A stretch of 64,000 nt of DNA from Streptacidiphilus jeojiense (GTDB lineage: Bacteria > Actinomycetota > Actinomycetes > Streptomycetales > Streptomycetaceae), in assembly GCF_000719095.1 (NCBI RefSeq), contig NZ_JOEH01000004.1:434001-498000 (forward strand), given 5' to 3'. Position numbers and translations under genes: made by a program. The notes under the pieces were generated by a model. It was given only the letters and a program-made list of their open reading frames with translations, did no database searches and was not told the DNA's origin. Shown in pieces: positions 1-9,534 of the stretch. The first letter of the stretch is position 1. Every line of letters begins with the position of its first letter.

Positions 1-2
1 CG

Positions 3-173
3 GGCAAGCGGGAGTTCATCGCCTTCTGGCAGGACCCGGCCGGCCGGGTGCTGGCCGGGATGAACGTCAACGTCTGGGACGTGGCCGGCGGCATCCAGCA
101 GCTGGTCCGCTCCGGGCGCCCGATCGACCCGGACCGGCTGGCCGACCCGGCGATCCCGCTCGGCGAGCTCTGA
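3..173 (+). CDS. NAD(P)/FAD-dependent oxidoreductase, C-terminal fragment
   Basis: The last 56 codons of a gene whose 5' part lies left of the window, reading from base 3 to a TGA at 171-173. The peptide contains FIAFWQDPAGRVLAGMNVNV followed by WDVAGGIQQLVRSGRPID, which is typical of the small C-terminal domain of ferredoxin-NAD(P) reductase-like flavoproteins that feed Rieske or P450 systems. The FAD and NAD domains are outside the window, so substrate and partner are unknown. The family call rests on this short tail alone. Confidence 0.6.
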   Translation, partial: GKREFIAFWQDPAGRVLAGMNVNVWDVAGGIQQLVRSGRPIDPDRLADPAIPLGEL

Positions 174-235
174 GCCGACCGCCGGGCGGACAGCTGAGCT
201 CCCGCGCACCGTCCGGCACTGTCGGCCCCCGGGCA

Positions 236-241
236 TACACT
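236..241 (+). promoter_or_regulatory. Candidate -10 element for leaderless dnaG transcript
   Basis: TACACT fits the actinomycete TANNNT -10 pattern and ends 7 bases before the dnaG GTG at 249. No Shine-Dalgarno sequence is visible before that start. Together these suggest a transcript beginning at the start codon. Inferred from spacing only. Confidence 0.4.
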
Positions 242-248
242 GCACGAC

Positions 249-2168
249 GTGGCAGGTCGGATCAGGGACGAGGACGTGGACGCGGTTCGGGCCGCCGTCC
301 GGATCGATGCTGTCGTGGGGGAGTACGTCCAGCTCACCAATGGCGGCGGCGGCCAGCTCAAGGGTCTCTGCCCGTTCCACGACGAGAAGTCGGCGTCGTT
401 CTACGTGAACCCGAGCAAGGGCGTCTACAGCTGCTTCGGCTGCCAGGAGAGCGGGGACACCCTCGGCTTCGTGATGAAGATCGAGCACCTGTCGTTCGTG
501 GAGACGGTCGAACGGCTGGCGCCCACCGTCGGCATCACCCTGCGCTACGAGGGCGGCGGCTACCAGCCGGGCCAGCAGAAGGGCGAGCGGACCAGGCTGC
601 TGGAGATCAACAAGATCGCCGCCGCCTGGTTCACCGAGCAGCTGAGCAGTCCCGAGGCCGAAATCGGTCGGCGCTTCCTCAAGGAGCGGGGCTTCGAGGC
701 CGAGGCCGCCGCGCACTTCAGCCTGGGCTACGCCCCCGGCGGCTTCGAGCACCTCACCCGCTTCCTGCGCGGCCGCGGCTTCTCCGACCGCGAACTGCTG
801 CTCTCCGGCATCTGCTCGGAGGGGCAGCGCGGCCCGATGGACCGCTTCCGCGGCCGGCTGGTCTGGCCGATCCGTGACATCACCGGCGAGGTCGTCGGCT
901 TCGGCGCACGCAAGCTGCGCGAGGACGACAACGGCCCCAAGTACCTGAACACCCCGGAGACCCCGCTCTACAAGAAGTCCAACGTCCTGTACGGGATCGA
1001 CCTGGCCAAGAAGGACATCGCCAAGACCGGCCGGGCGGTGGTGGTCGAGGGCTACACCGATGTGATGGCCTGTCACCTCGCGGGCGTCACCACGGCGGTG
1101 GCCACCTGCGGCACCGCCTTCGCCGAGGACCACATCAAGATCCTGCGCCGGCTGCTGATGGACACCTCGGCCTACCGCGGCGAGGTGGTGTTCACCTTCG
1201 ACGGCGACGCGGCCGGGCAGAAGGCCGCGCTGCGGGCCTTCGAGGACGACCAGAAGTTCGCCGCCAGGACCTCCATCGCCATCAGCCCCGGCGGGATGGA
1301 CCCCTGCGAACTGCGGCTGGCCCAGGGCGACGAGGCGGTGCGCACGCTGATCGAGCACCCGGTCCCGCTGTTCCTGTTCGCCATCCGCGCCGCCGTCGCC
1401 AGTCACAACCTGGAGACCGCGGAAGGCCGTTCGGCCGCGCTGGAGCAGGCCGCGCCGATCGTCGCCCGGATCAAGGACGGCTCGATCCAGCACGACTACG
1501 CGGTCCAACTCGCCGGCATGGTCGGCATCCTGGACGAGCAGTTCGTGGTCCGCCGGGTCAACCAGCTGGCCCGCTGGCAGCGCGAGCGGGACCAGCAGGC
1601 GGCGCGCTCGGGCGTCCGCCGCCAGGGGCAGCAGCAGGGCCAGGCCCCCGCCGCGGCGGCGCCGATGCGCCCGGCGTACCGGCTCAACCCGCGCGACCCG
1701 GCCCAGTTCGTGGAGCGGGAGCTGCTGAAGCTCGCGCTGCAGCACCCGGTGCTGGTCGCCCCCACCTTCGACTTCTACGCCCAGGACGAGTTCCCCACCC
1801 CGCCCTACGCCGCGGTGCGGGCCGCCATCGCGGCGGCCGGCGGTGTCGAGGCCGGGGCGGCCGCCCCCGACGCCTGGTCCGGCCTGGTCCGCGCGGCCGC
1901 GCCGGACGACGGCGTGCGCGGGCTGATCACCGAGCTGACCGTGGAACCGGTCCGCACCCGTCGCGCCGCCGACGCGGTCTACGCCGGGGAGTTCCTGGTC
2001 AAGCTGCGGCTGCAGGCGGTGGACCGCAGGGTCGCCGACTGCCGCGCCCACCTCCAGCGGCTCGGCCCCCGGGCCACGCCGGAGCAGCTCTCGGCCGTCC
2101 AGGGCGAGCTCTGGGCGCTCCAGCAGTACGGCCAGTCGCTGCGCGAACGCGGCGCCGCCGCGCTCTAG
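249..2168 (+). CDS. dnaG: DNA primase DnaG
   Basis: Bacterial primase, 639 aa, which makes RNA primers for the replication fork and works with the DnaB helicase. The N-terminal CHC2 zinc finger is seen as CPFH (about residues 41-44) and CFGC (about 62-65). The TOPRIM core has [11 protein letters not shown] with its catalytic Glu and FDGDAAG with the metal-binding Asp pair. A Gln/Ala/Pro-rich linker near residues 455-475 leads to a C-terminal helicase-binding region. GTG start; no ribosome binding site is visible, but a -10-like TACACT lies 7 bases upstream. It is followed, after 130 bp, by an Hrd-type sigma factor, recalling the dnaG-sigma pairing of the classical macromolecular synthesis operon. 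Confidence 0.97.
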   Translation: MAGRIRDEDVDAVRAAVRIDAVVGEYVQLTNGGGGQLKGLCPFHDEKSASFYVNPSKGVYSCFGCQESGDTLGFVMKIEHLSFVETVERLAPTVGITLRYEGGGYQPGQQKGERTRLLEINKIAAAWFTEQLSSPEAEIGRRFLKERGFEAEAAAHFSLGYAPGGFEHLTRFLRGRGFSDRELLLSGICSEGQRGPMDRFRGRLVWPIRDITGEVVGFGARKLREDDNGPKYLNTPETPLYKKSNVLYGIDLAKKDIAKTGRAVVVEGYTDVMACHLAGVTTAVATCGTAFAEDHIKILRRLLMDTSAYRGEVVFTFDGDAAGQKAALRAFEDDQKFAARTSIAISPGGMDPCELRLAQGDEAVRTLIEHPVPLFLFAIRAAVASHNLETAEGRSAALEQAAPIVARIKDGSIQHDYAVQLAGMVGILDEQFVVRRVNQLARWQRERDQQAARSGVRRQGQQQGQAPAAAAPMRPAYRLNPRDPAQFVERELLKLALQHPVLVAPTFDFYAQDEFPTPPYAAVRAAIAAAGGVEAGAAAPDAWSGLVRAAAPDDGVRGLITELTVEPVRTRRAADAVYAGEFLVKLRLQAVDRRVADCRAHLQRLGPRATPEQLSAVQGELWALQQYGQSLRERGAAAL

Positions 2169-2298
2169 CGGGCCTGCGCGCGGTCCGTCCCGGCGTCGCC
2201 GCAGGCGTTCAGCGGCACATGCCAGTCACGGTGCGTACCGAGAAAGTCCGCGCACACGTCTCTGCCTGAGCGTCAGCACAGGAGCACACTGGGTTGCG

Positions 2299-3657
2299 GT
2301 GCCCGACTCATCAGAGCGCGAGACCGTCGAGCCCGGCGGAACCTCGCCTACCGTGTCACGGACGGAGGGCGGCGAGGCCCCCGCCGTCCCGATGCAGCGT
2401 GCTCTGCCGCCCTCCTCCAGGCTCCGCAGTTCCTCGAACGGTCCCAGCCCCGGCCAGCAGGCGTCGGCCCCCTCGTCCGCAGTGCGACATCCGGCGCCGG
2501 AAGGGAAGGACGTGGACCTCGCCACGGCCATCCGCCCAGCCCCGCAGGACAGTCCCGAGCAGTCCGCGCAGGCGCAGCCCGCCGCGCCCGACGAGCCGCC
2601 GCCCGAACTCCTCCTCGTCGACGAGGAGGTCGACCTCATCGACGGGCCCGCCGTCGACGGGGCGGTCGGGCCCGCGGACCGGACCGGCGACCGCGCCGAC
2701 GACCGCTCGGACGCCCCGGTCCCGTCCCTCGACGACACCGCCGGGCCCTCCGCCGACCTGTTCCGCCAGTACCTCCGCGAGATCGGCCGCATTCCGCTGC
2801 TCACCGCGGTCGACGAGGTGGAGCTGGCCCGCCAGGTCGAGGCCGGGCTCTTCGCCGAGGAGTACCTCAACGCCCGCCCCGGCCTGGACGACGACCGCCT
2901 GGTCGGCGATCTGGACCGGCTGATCGTGCTGGGCCGGATCGCCAAGCGCCGGCTCATCGAGGCCAATCTGCGCCTGGTCGTCTCGGTGGCGAAACGCTAC
3001 GTCGGACGCGGCCTGACCATGCTCGACCTGGTGCAGGAGGGCAACCTCGGTCTGATCCGCGCGGTCGAGAAGTTCGACTACGCCCGCGGCTACAAGTTCT
3101 CCACCTACGCCACCTGGTGGATCCGGCAGGCGATGAGCCGGGCGCTGGCCGACCAGGCCCGGACCATCCGGGTGCCGGTGCACGTGGTGGAGCTGATCAA
3201 CCGGGTGGTGCGGGTGCAGCGGCGGCTGCTCCAGGAGCGCGGCAGCGAGCCCACCCCGGCCGAGGTGGCCGCGGTGCTGGAACTGCCGGCCGAGCGGGTG
3301 GTCGAGGTGCTGCGGCTGGCCCAGGAGCCGGTCTCGCTGCACGCCCCGGTCGGCGAGGAGGACGACGTCGCGCTCGGTGACCTGATCGAGGACGGCGACG
3401 CGACCTCCCCGGTGGAGTCGGCCGCGTTCATCCTGCTGCGCCAGCACCTGGAGGCGGTGCTCTCCACCCTCGGCGAACGCGAGCGCCGGGTGGTCCAGCT
3501 CCGCTACGGGCTGATCGACGGGCGCCCGCGCACCCTGGAGGAGATCGGGCGGATGTTCGGGGTGACCCGCGAACGGATCCGCCAGATCGAGTCCAAGACC
3601 CTCAACAAGCTGCGCGACCACGCCTTCGCCGACCAGCTCCGCGGCTACCTCGACTAG
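2299..3657 (+). CDS. hrdA: Group 2 RNA polymerase sigma factor, HrdA-like
   Basis: Sigma-70 family protein of 452 aa. The first ~150 residues are acidic, Pro/Ala-rich and poorly conserved. Region 1.2 begins at [16 protein letters not shown]. Regions 2.1-2.4 are seen as [35 protein letters not shown] and [14 protein letters not shown]. The C-terminal region 4.2 helix-turn-helix is [20 protein letters not shown]. The intact core promoter-recognition regions mark a principal-like (group 1/2) factor, not an ECF factor. GTG start. Its place just downstream of dnaG and its length favour HrdA over the essential HrdB, but that choice is inference. Confidence 0.9.
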   Translation: MPDSSERETVEPGGTSPTVSRTEGGEAPAVPMQRALPPSSRLRSSSNGPSPGQQASAPSSAVRHPAPEGKDVDLATAIRPAPQDSPEQSAQAQPAAPDEPPPELLLVDEEVDLIDGPAVDGAVGPADRTGDRADDRSDAPVPSLDDTAGPSADLFRQYLREIGRIPLLTAVDEVELARQVEAGLFAEEYLNARPGLDDDRLVGDLDRLIVLGRIAKRRLIEANLRLVVSVAKRYVGRGLTMLDLVQEGNLGLIRAVEKFDYARGYKFSTYATWWIRQAMSRALADQARTIRVPVHVVELINRVVRVQRRLLQERGSEPTPAEVAAVLELPAERVVEVLRLAQEPVSLHAPVGEEDDVALGDLIEDGDATSPVESAAFILLRQHLEAVLSTLGERERRVVQLRYGLIDGRPRTLEEIGRMFGVTRERIRQIESKTLNKLRDHAFADQLRGYLD

Positions 3658-3669
3658 GGGTGCCCGGCG

Positions 3670-5094
3670 CTAGCCCAGCTCGGGGTGGGCCTGCGACCGT
3701 ACCGCGGCGAACTGCTGGCGCACCGCGCGGCCGACGCTGACGTCCTCGCCCGGGTCGATGGTCACCGCGTCGCGCAGCGGCCACGCGGGCGGCAGGGCCG
3801 TGCCCGCCAGCGCCCAGGCGGCCTGGCGGGCGGCCCCGATCGCGGCGTAGTCGCCGGGCGCGGGGACCACCACCGGCACGCCCAGGACCAGCGGCGCGAT
3901 GCTCTGCACGGCGGCCAGCCGCCCGGCGGAACCGGTCAGGAACACCCGACGGATCGTCACCCCGTGGCTCCGGAGCACGTCCAGCGCGTCCGCGAGCCCG
4001 CACAGCATGCCCTCGACCGCCGCCCTGGCCAGGTGCTCCGGACGCATCGACTCGATCCGCAGCCCGGCCAGGGTGCCGGCCGCGTGCGGCAGCCTCGGGG
4101 TGCGCTCGCCGTCCAGGTAGGGGAGCAGCACCAGCCCGTACGAGCCGGGGGTGGAGCGCAGCGCCAGGTCGCTGAGCCCGGACGCGTCGGTGCGCAGCAG
4201 TTCGGCGGTGGCCTGCAGCACCCGGGCCGCGTTCAGCGTGGTGACCTGCGGCAGATGGCGTCCGGTGGCGTCGGCGAAGCTGGTGACGATGCCGGCCGGG
4301 TCGATGACGGGCTTGTCGTGGACGGCGTGGATGGTGCCGTTGCTGCCGAGGGAGACCATCGCGTCGCCGGGCTCCAGGCCGAGGCCGAGCAGGGTCGCCA
4401 TGGTGCTGCCGGTGCCGGCCGAGATCAGCAGGCCCTCGGGGCTGTGCCCGGCGGCTTCGGCGGGACCGAGCACATCGGGCACGGCGGCCTCGTGGCCGAG
4501 GGCCAGCGCCAGCAGTTCGCCCCGGTAGCGGCCGGTCGCGGAGGACCAGTAGCCGGTGCCGGAGGCGTCGCCACGGTCGGTGGTGCGCCGGGCCGGGTGG
4601 CCCAGCAGCTGCCAGACCAGCCAGTCGTGCGGGAGCAGGACCTCGGCGACGCGGTGGGCCGACTGCGGTTCGTGCTCGGCCAGCCAGCGGAGCTTGGCGA
4701 TGGTCGAGCCGGTGGTGGGCACCCCGCCGACCGCCTCGGTCCAGGCGCTGGGACCGCCGAGGGCGGACACCAGCTGGGCCGCCGCGCTCGCGGCGCGCGG
4801 GTCGGCGCGCAGCAGCGCCGGGCGCACCAGTACCCCGCCGGCGTCCTGGACCAGTACGCCCTGCTGCTGGGCGCTGACGCCGATGGCCCGCACCCCTTCG
4901 AGCATCCCGCCGTCGGCGGCGGTGCCCAGCGAGCGGAGCCAGGACTGCGGGTCGATCTCGGCCACCGAGCTCCCCGCCGCGGCCGCACCGGGGTGCGGGG
5001 CACGGCTCTCGCGCAGGACGGCGCCCGTGTCGGTGTCGCAGACCACGATCCTGGTGTTCTGGGTGGAGCAGTCGATGCCAGCCGAAATCGCCAT
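3670..5094 (-). CDS. xylB: FGGY-family carbohydrate kinase, xylulokinase-like
   Basis: 474-aa sugar kinase of the FGGY/actin-like ATPase fold. The N-terminal phosphate loop is GIDCSTQNTR. A xylulokinase-type segment IGVSAQQQGVLV stands where XylB usually has SGQMHG. GDASGTGYW carries the likely catalytic Asp. The C-terminal FLTGSAGRLAAVQSIAPLVL and GAARQAAWAL form the ATP-binding lobe. It probably phosphorylates a ketose such as D-xylulose, though the substrate cannot be read from sequence. It converges on the sigma factor gene with a 12-bp gap and no terminator hairpin between them. No xylose isomerase is adjacent. No clear ribosome binding site precedes the ATG. Confidence 0.75.
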   Translation of the reverse strand: MAISAGIDCSTQNTRIVVCDTDTGAVLRESRAPHPGAAAAGSSVAEIDPQSWLRSLGTAADGGMLEGVRAIGVSAQQQGVLVQDAGGVLVRPALLRADPRAASAAAQLVSALGGPSAWTEAVGGVPTTGSTIAKLRWLAEHEPQSAHRVAEVLLPHDWLVWQLLGHPARRTTDRGDASGTGYWSSATGRYRGELLALALGHEAAVPDVLGPAEAAGHSPEGLLISAGTGSTMATLLGLGLEPGDAMVSLGSNGTIHAVHDKPVIDPAGIVTSFADATGRHLPQVTTLNAARVLQATAELLRTDASGLSDLALRSTPGSYGLVLLPYLDGERTPRLPHAAGTLAGLRIESMRPEHLARAAVEGMLCGLADALDVLRSHGVTIRRVFLTGSAGRLAAVQSIAPLVLGVPVVVPAPGDYAAIGAARQAAWALAGTALPPAWPLRDAVTIDPGEDVSVGRAVRQQFAAVRSQAHPELG

Positions 5095-5186
5095 AGCACG
5101 AGATCATGCCGCACCCAGGCGGCCGACAGCACCACCCCGGCGCGTGGGTACGCGCCCGGGCCCGTCGCGGGCGGCTGTCTCGACGG

Positions 5187-5486
5187 CTACTGCCCGGTGC
5201 TCCCCCAGGCGTCGTTCTTCGCGGCCGCGGTGCGTTCCCGCAGGTAGGGAACCCGGTCGGTGACCGAGGTGGGCAACTTGTCGCCGACCCGGCCGGCCAC
5301 CGCGTCGGCGGCCCGGCCCGCCGCGCCGCCCGCCGCGTCCTTGGCGCTGCGGGTGGCGCTCTGCACGGCCGGCGTCTGCGAGAGATCACGGGCGGTCTTG
5401 CGGAGCTGCTCGTAGCGTTCGCGTCCGGCTCGGGTGCCGAGTACGTAGCCGAGGGCCAGCCCCATGATGAAAGTGAGCTTGCGCAT
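5187..5486 (-). CDS. Small YtxH-type membrane-anchored protein
   Basis: 99 aa. A short N-terminal hydrophobic segment (FIMGLALGYVLGTRAGRERY) with the GYVLG-TRAGR pattern typical of YtxH-like proteins is followed by an Ala/Gly/Lys-rich amphipathic helical region (QSATRSAKDAAGGAAGRAAD). It is likely anchored in the membrane with a soluble helical tail. GGAGG lies just before the ATG. The specific role is unknown; YtxH proteins are linked with general stress in Bacillus, but nothing here shows that. Confidence 0.7.
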   Translation of the reverse strand: MRKLTFIMGLALGYVLGTRAGRERYEQLRKTARDLSQTPAVQSATRSAKDAAGGAAGRAADAVAGRVGDKLPTSVTDRVPYLRERTAAAKNDAWGSTGQ

Positions 5487-5734
5487 GTCGCCTCCACCTC
5501 TCTCCGTGCGGGGGCCCGCCGGCTCCGTCCGGGTCCGCGCCGCATCCTGCTTCGGAGCCTACGGGGCTCGTCCGGGCTCGCCTACCCGCCACGACGAGGG
5601 CCGAACCAGGCAGGTACGGGTGGGGCGGGGGTAACGATTGGCGGAGCACCCCCCTACGTGCGCTAATGTATGACCCGCAGCAAGCGCCGCCCAGCAGTCC
5701 GACGGAGTCGGGTCGGGTCGTCGCAGCCGTACTT

Positions 5735-5807
5735 TCCCCCATAGCTCAATTGGCAGAGCAGCCGACTGTTAATCGGCAGGTTATTGGTTCGAGTCCAATT
5801 GGGGGAG
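5735..5807 (+). tRNA. tRNA-Asn (GTT), copy 1
   Basis: Full cloverleaf of 73 nt: acceptor TCCCCCA/TGGGGGA, D stem GCTC/GAGC, anticodon stem GCCGA/TCGGC with loop CTGTTAA (anticodon GTT at 5768-5770), T arm ATTGG-TTCGAGT-CCAAT, discriminator G. CCA is not encoded. Confidence 0.96.
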
Positions 5808-5838
5808 CTGCCGGAAGCCAGACCGGCGAGATGAACGA

Positions 5839-5911
5839 TCCTCCATAGCTCAATTGGCAGAGCAGCCGACTGTTAATCGGCAGGTTATTGGTTCGAGTCC
5901 AATTGGAGGAG
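5839..5911 (+). tRNA. tRNA-Asn (GTT), copy 2
   Basis: Near-identical to the copy 104 bp upstream, with the same D, anticodon (GTT at 5872-5874) and T arms. The only difference is one acceptor base pair: TCCTCCA/TGGAGGA here against TCCCCCA/TGGGGGA. The change is compensated on both strands, so both copies look functional. 73 nt, no encoded CCA. Confidence 0.96.
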
Positions 5912-5920
5912 CTCCACCCG

Positions 5921-5946
5921 GAGGCCCCGACCACGGTCGGGGCCTC
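5921..5946 (+). terminator. Hairpin downstream of tandem tRNA-Asn
   Basis: GAGGCCCCGACC at 5921-5932 pairs with GGTCGGGGCCTC at 5935-5946, giving an 11-12 bp GC-rich stem 9 bases after tRNA copy 2. There is no U tract, as is common for actinomycete terminators. Confidence 0.7.
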
Positions 5947-6058
5947 CGTCGTCGCGTCCGGAAGCCGTCGCCCGAACGTGCTTGACCTGGAGCGCGCTCC
6001 AGCAGCCAGACTCCCTGTCAGGGCCCGCAAGTGACGGGCCGTGACCGGAGGAGTACCC

Positions 6059-7045
6059 GTGCGCAACCGTACGATCGGCACCGACCCCGCCACCCGCCGT
6101 GACGTGAGCGTGCTCAGCCTCGGCGCCATGCGGATGGGCAGCAGCACCGACGAGGCGACCTCCTTCGCCATCCTGGACCGCTACGTCGAGGCCGGTGGCA
6201 ACTTCATCGACACCTCCGACAACTACGCCTTCTGGGACGACGGAAGCCAGGGCGGCCAGAGCGAGGAACTGCTCGGACGCTGGCGCCGCAGCCGCGGGAT
6301 CGGGGACGAGATCACCATCGCGACCAAGCTCGGCGCCCGTCCGCTGGCTCCCGGCACCGGCTACATCGACAACCCCGAGGGGCTGTCGGCCAAGGTGATC
6401 CGCGAGTCCGCCGAGCGCAGCCGGGAGCGGCTGGGCCTGGACCGGCTGCCGCTGCTCTACGCCCACATCGAGGACCCGCGGGTGGAGCTGCGGGAGACCG
6501 TGGAGGGCTTCGCCGAGCTGGTCGCCGAGGGCACCGTCGGGCTGCTGGGCGTCAGCAACCACTGGGCCTGGCGGGTGGAGCGGGCCAGGAACATCGCGGC
6601 GGCGGCCGGACTGCCGGGCTACGAGGTGCTGCAGTACCGCCACACCTACCTGCGCCCGCGCGCCGACCTGCCGGGCCAGCTCTCCCGGGACGGCGACCAC
6701 GGACTGGTCGGCGCCGACCTGCTCAGCTACCTGCGGGAGGACCCCCGGCTGACCATGGTCGCCTACTCCCCGCTGGCCGACGGCGGCTACACCCGCAGCG
6801 ACAAGCCGCTGAACGCCGCCTTCGACCACCCCGGCACCGAGGTCAGGCTGGCGGCGCTGCGCCAGGTCGCCGGCGAGACCGGGGCCACCCTCAACCAGGT
6901 GGTGCTGTCCTGGCTGATCGGCGGTGAGGTCCCGATCCTCCCGCTGGTCGGCGCCTCCTCGGTGGCCCAGCTGGAGGAGAGCCTGGCCGCCGTCGACCTG
7001 GAACTGACGGAGGACCAGCGCACCCGCCTGGACGCCGCCCGCTGA
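6059..7045 (+). CDS. Aldo/keto reductase
   Basis: NADPH-dependent oxidoreductase of the AKR TIM-barrel family, 328 aa from the chosen GTG. That start has GGAGGAG 6 bases upstream; another in-frame GTG at 6041 lacks this. Family marks are LSLGAMRMG, GGNFIDTSDNYA with the catalytic Asp and Tyr, TIATKLGARP with the catalytic Lys region, and the C-terminal cofactor-binding stretch VPILPLVGASSVAQLEESL. Substrate unknown. It stands alone between tRNA genes and ends in a perfect palindrome. Confidence 0.88.
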   Translation: MRNRTIGTDPATRRDVSVLSLGAMRMGSSTDEATSFAILDRYVEAGGNFIDTSDNYAFWDDGSQGGQSEELLGRWRRSRGIGDEITIATKLGARPLAPGTGYIDNPEGLSAKVIRESAERSRERLGLDRLPLLYAHIEDPRVELRETVEGFAELVAEGTVGLLGVSNHWAWRVERARNIAAAAGLPGYEVLQYRHTYLRPRADLPGQLSRDGDHGLVGADLLSYLREDPRLTMVAYSPLADGGYTRSDKPLNAAFDHPGTEVRLAALRQVAGETGATLNQVVLSWLIGGEVPILPLVGASSVAQLEESLAAVDLELTEDQRTRLDAAR

Positions 7046-7116
7046 CCCCGGGAGACGCCCGGCCGGCTCGCGGACCGTCGAGAGGTGCGGCGCGGGCCAG
7101 ACCCGTTCGAGTGGAA

Positions 7117-7150
7117 AAGGGCCCCGCGATGCATGCATCGCGGGGCCCTT
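7117..7150. terminator. Perfect 34-bp palindrome, bidirectional terminator
   Basis: AAGGGCCCCGCGATGCA is followed directly by its exact reverse complement. It lies between the aldo/keto reductase (+) and tRNA-Ile (-), so it can end transcription from both sides. Short A runs flank it on the left. Confidence 0.75.
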
Positions 7151-7194
7151 CATCTAACGTAGTGGCTGATCTGATCAAGCCCTACTGCCTGCGG

Positions 7195-7268
<74 letters not shown>

Positions 7269-7422
7269 CTGGCAACCCGGTCGGCGGACCGTCCGGGGAT
7301 CCCATGCACGCGGACCAGTAGCGAACATACTGACTGATCGTCGTACATCAGGACGAGCGGCTCTGGTGAGCACCGCTCGCCGCAGCATAGCTGGTGGGAC
7401 GCGCTGTTCGCGCGGGGGGTTC

Positions 7423-8820
7423 CTATTGGGTGGATCTTTCCAGGGGGCCCACAGGGCATTCGCGCTGCGCCGGCAGGGCTGTCGTGAGCCGTAGCTCGGC
7501 CGCGTGACGGCAGCGCAGCAACCGGGTGACGGCGACCCCGAGCAGGAGGAGGCCGAAGACCGAGTAGACCGAGGAGAGCGGCTGCTCCCAGGAGTGCAGC
7601 CGGAGGCTGGCGTCCGGGCTGTGCGGCGTTAGCCACATGCTGAAGCCCAGGAAGCAGACCAGGGCACCGCCGAGGACCGGTCGCCAGCGCAGGTGGCGCA
7701 AGGCCTGCGGCCGGGCCTGCTCCGCCGCGGCCTCGGCGGCCAGCAGGACCAGGATGGGGACGCACCAGACCCAGTGGTGGGTCCAGCTGATCGGCGAGAT
7801 CAGCAGCGCGGTGACGGCCGCGCAGACCACGCCCCAGGCCTCGGCGCGGGGGAGGTGCTGCCGGTTGCGCACGATGGCGGCGGCGGTGCCGAGGCCGGCC
7901 AGTGCGGTCAGTGCGGCGAGGACCGCCCAGGACAGAGTGGGGTCGGGTTCGTGCAGCAGCCGGGCCAGGGTGCCGCGTACCGACTGGTTGTCGGAGATCT
8001 GGGTCCGCCCGACCCGGTGCGAGTCGTAGAGGTAGTGGGTCCAGAAGTGCCAGGAGTCGTTCGGCAGCGCGATCCCGCCGAGCAGCACCGTGCCGAGGAA
8101 GGCGGCGAAGGAGGTGAGCGCCGCCCGGGGGCGGCCGGTGAGCAGCAGGTAGACGCCGAAGAGGCCGGGGGTGAGCTTGATCCCGGCGGCGACGCCGATC
8201 AGCAGCCCCTTGCGGCGCGAGCCGTCCGGCCGGTTGAGGTCGGCCAGGACCAGGCAGGCGAGCAGCAGGTTGATCTGCCCGTACTTGAGCGTCGTCCAGA
8301 CCGGTTCCAGCCAGACGCCCAGCCCCACGGCGAGGACCACCGCCTGGGGCCGCAGCGGGCGCCGGGGCCAGCCGACGAGCCGGAAGGCGAGCTGGGCCAG
8401 CGTGCCCAGCAGGGCGAAGTTGCCGACCGTGACCAGCACCCGCAGCACGCCGACCGGGACGAAGGAGGTGGGGACGAACAGCAGCGCCGCGAACGGCGGA
8501 TAGGTCGCGGAGAGGTTGAACTGCGGCACGACCATGGCGTAGAGGTCCTGGCCGTGGCGCACGGTGTCGCCCTCGGCGCGGTAGACCACCATGTCCACCA
8601 TGTCGACCCGGGTGAAGTGGCGCACCACCGCGTAGCCGAGCAGGGAGATCAGGGTGCCGCCGACGACCCACCGCGTCGAGCGGCGCGGGTCGGGCCGAAT
8701 ACGGTCCGGGGATTCCCCCGTACGGCCGAGCCGAGGACCGCCGTCCAGGCCTTCGACGCTCCGTGTGACCGTGCCGTGCTGACTGCCGTCCACTGCGTTG
8801 ACTGCCACATCCCCCGCCAT
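7423..8820 (-). CDS. GT87-family membrane glycosyltransferase (mannosyltransferase-like)
   Basis: 465-aa polytopic membrane protein. Many hydrophobic segments are visible, from VVGGTLISLLGYAVV near the N-terminus to VYSVFGLLLLGVAV near the C-terminus. Between them are YPPFAALLFVPTSFVPVG and GVAAGIKLTPGLFGVYLLLTG, segments typical of polyprenol-phosphate-mannose-dependent alpha-mannosyltransferases (GT87, DUF2029). It probably adds mannose to a cell-envelope glycolipid or glycan. The N-terminal ~50 residues look cytosolic and disordered. Single gene; the acceptor cannot be told. Confidence 0.78.
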   Translation of the reverse strand: MAGDVAVNAVDGSQHGTVTRSVEGLDGGPRLGRTGESPDRIRPDPRRSTRWVVGGTLISLLGYAVVRHFTRVDMVDMVVYRAEGDTVRHGQDLYAMVVPQFNLSATYPPFAALLFVPTSFVPVGVLRVLVTVGNFALLGTLAQLAFRLVGWPRRPLRPQAVVLAVGLGVWLEPVWTTLKYGQINLLLACLVLADLNRPDGSRRKGLLIGVAAGIKLTPGLFGVYLLLTGRPRAALTSFAAFLGTVLLGGIALPNDSWHFWTHYLYDSHRVGRTQISDNQSVRGTLARLLHEPDPTLSWAVLAALTALAGLGTAAAIVRNRQHLPRAEAWGVVCAAVTALLISPISWTHHWVWCVPILVLLAAEAAAEQARPQALRHLRWRPVLGGALVCFLGFSMWLTPHSPDASLRLHSWEQPLSSVYSVFGLLLLGVAVTRLLRCRHAAELRLTTALPAQRECPVGPLERSTQ

Positions 8821-8990
8821 GTCCCCCGTTGGAATCCCGCGTCCGACGAGTCCCCTGTCGACTCGTCATCCGCGGGAGTCTAGCGGCTGGCTCGGACCGG
8901 AACGTCCCCCCGGCAGGAGGGGAAGGAGTCATCCTTTGGGATCACAAATGGCTCTGATCTGCGCCTTTTCGTACACCGACGCAGGCGGGC

Positions 8991-9425
8991 TCAGTGCTGC
9001 TGCGCGCCCTCGACGATGCGCTGCAGCAGGTCGCGCAGCTGCTCGCGCTCGGTCGGCTCCAGGGCCGCCAGCGGCGCGCGGGCGAAGTTCAGCGACTCGC
9101 GGAGCTCCTCGGAGGCGGTGCGGCCGGCCTCGGTCGCGGCGACGCGCTTGATCCGCCGGTCGTCGGGGTCGGCCTGACGCGCCACCAGGCCGCGCAGCTC
9201 CAGCCGGTCGACGATGCCGGTGATGTTGGAGGGTTCGCAGCTCAGCGTCTGGGCGATCTGCCGCATCGGCATCGGTCCGCGCCGCAGCAGGGCCAGCACC
9301 TTGGCCTGGGCGCCGGTGAGCGAGCGGGCCGAGGCGGCCTCCTCGTACTCCTTGTGGAAGAGCGCGACCAGGTTGGCCATCAGGTCGACGACTTCGAGGG
9401 AGAGCGGATCCAGCTGCTGCGACAT
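8991..9425 (-). CDS. MarR-family transcriptional regulator
   Basis: Winged-helix MarR protein, 144 aa from the chosen ATG (MSQQLD...). A longer form from 9473 would add 16 residues running through the promoter region and is less likely. Motifs: LTGAQAKVLALLRRGPMPMRQIAQ (helices 2-3), SCEPSNITGIVDRLELRGLV (recognition helix), and the wing with the near-invariant DPDDRRIKRVAATEAG. It is transcribed away from the reductase at 9535, which it probably represses. Confidence 0.9.
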   Translation of the reverse strand: MSQQLDPLSLEVVDLMANLVALFHKEYEEAASARSLTGAQAKVLALLRRGPMPMRQIAQTLSCEPSNITGIVDRLELRGLVARQADPDDRRIKRVAATEAGRTASEELRESLNFARAPLAALEPTEREQLRDLLQRIVEGAQQH

Positions 9426-9457
9426 ACGCTCAGGGTAGCTGAATATTTGACATGGTG

Positions 9458-9477
9458 AACCTTTCTGCAGCAAGGTT
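9458..9477. promoter_or_regulatory. Candidate MarR operator
   Basis: Inverted repeat AACCTT-N8-AAGGTT in the 109-bp gap between the MarR start and the reductase start. A separate direct repeat TAGTCAA occurs twice between here and the reductase gene. Placement suits mutual control; binding is inferred. Confidence 0.4.
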
Positions 9478-9534
9478 GCTTTCGGTAGTCAACTAAAGAT
9501 GTAGTCAATGAACGAGAAAGTAAAGGAACCCGTC

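Noticed and set aside
5666..5848. 60-codon open frame running through tRNA-Asn copy 1
   Set aside because: It lies on a clear tRNA gene; the peptide is just the tRNA read in frame.
6041..6058. Upstream GTG start for the aldo/keto reductase
   Set aside because: The GTG at 6059 has GGAGGAG at proper spacing, which itself lies inside the longer reading.
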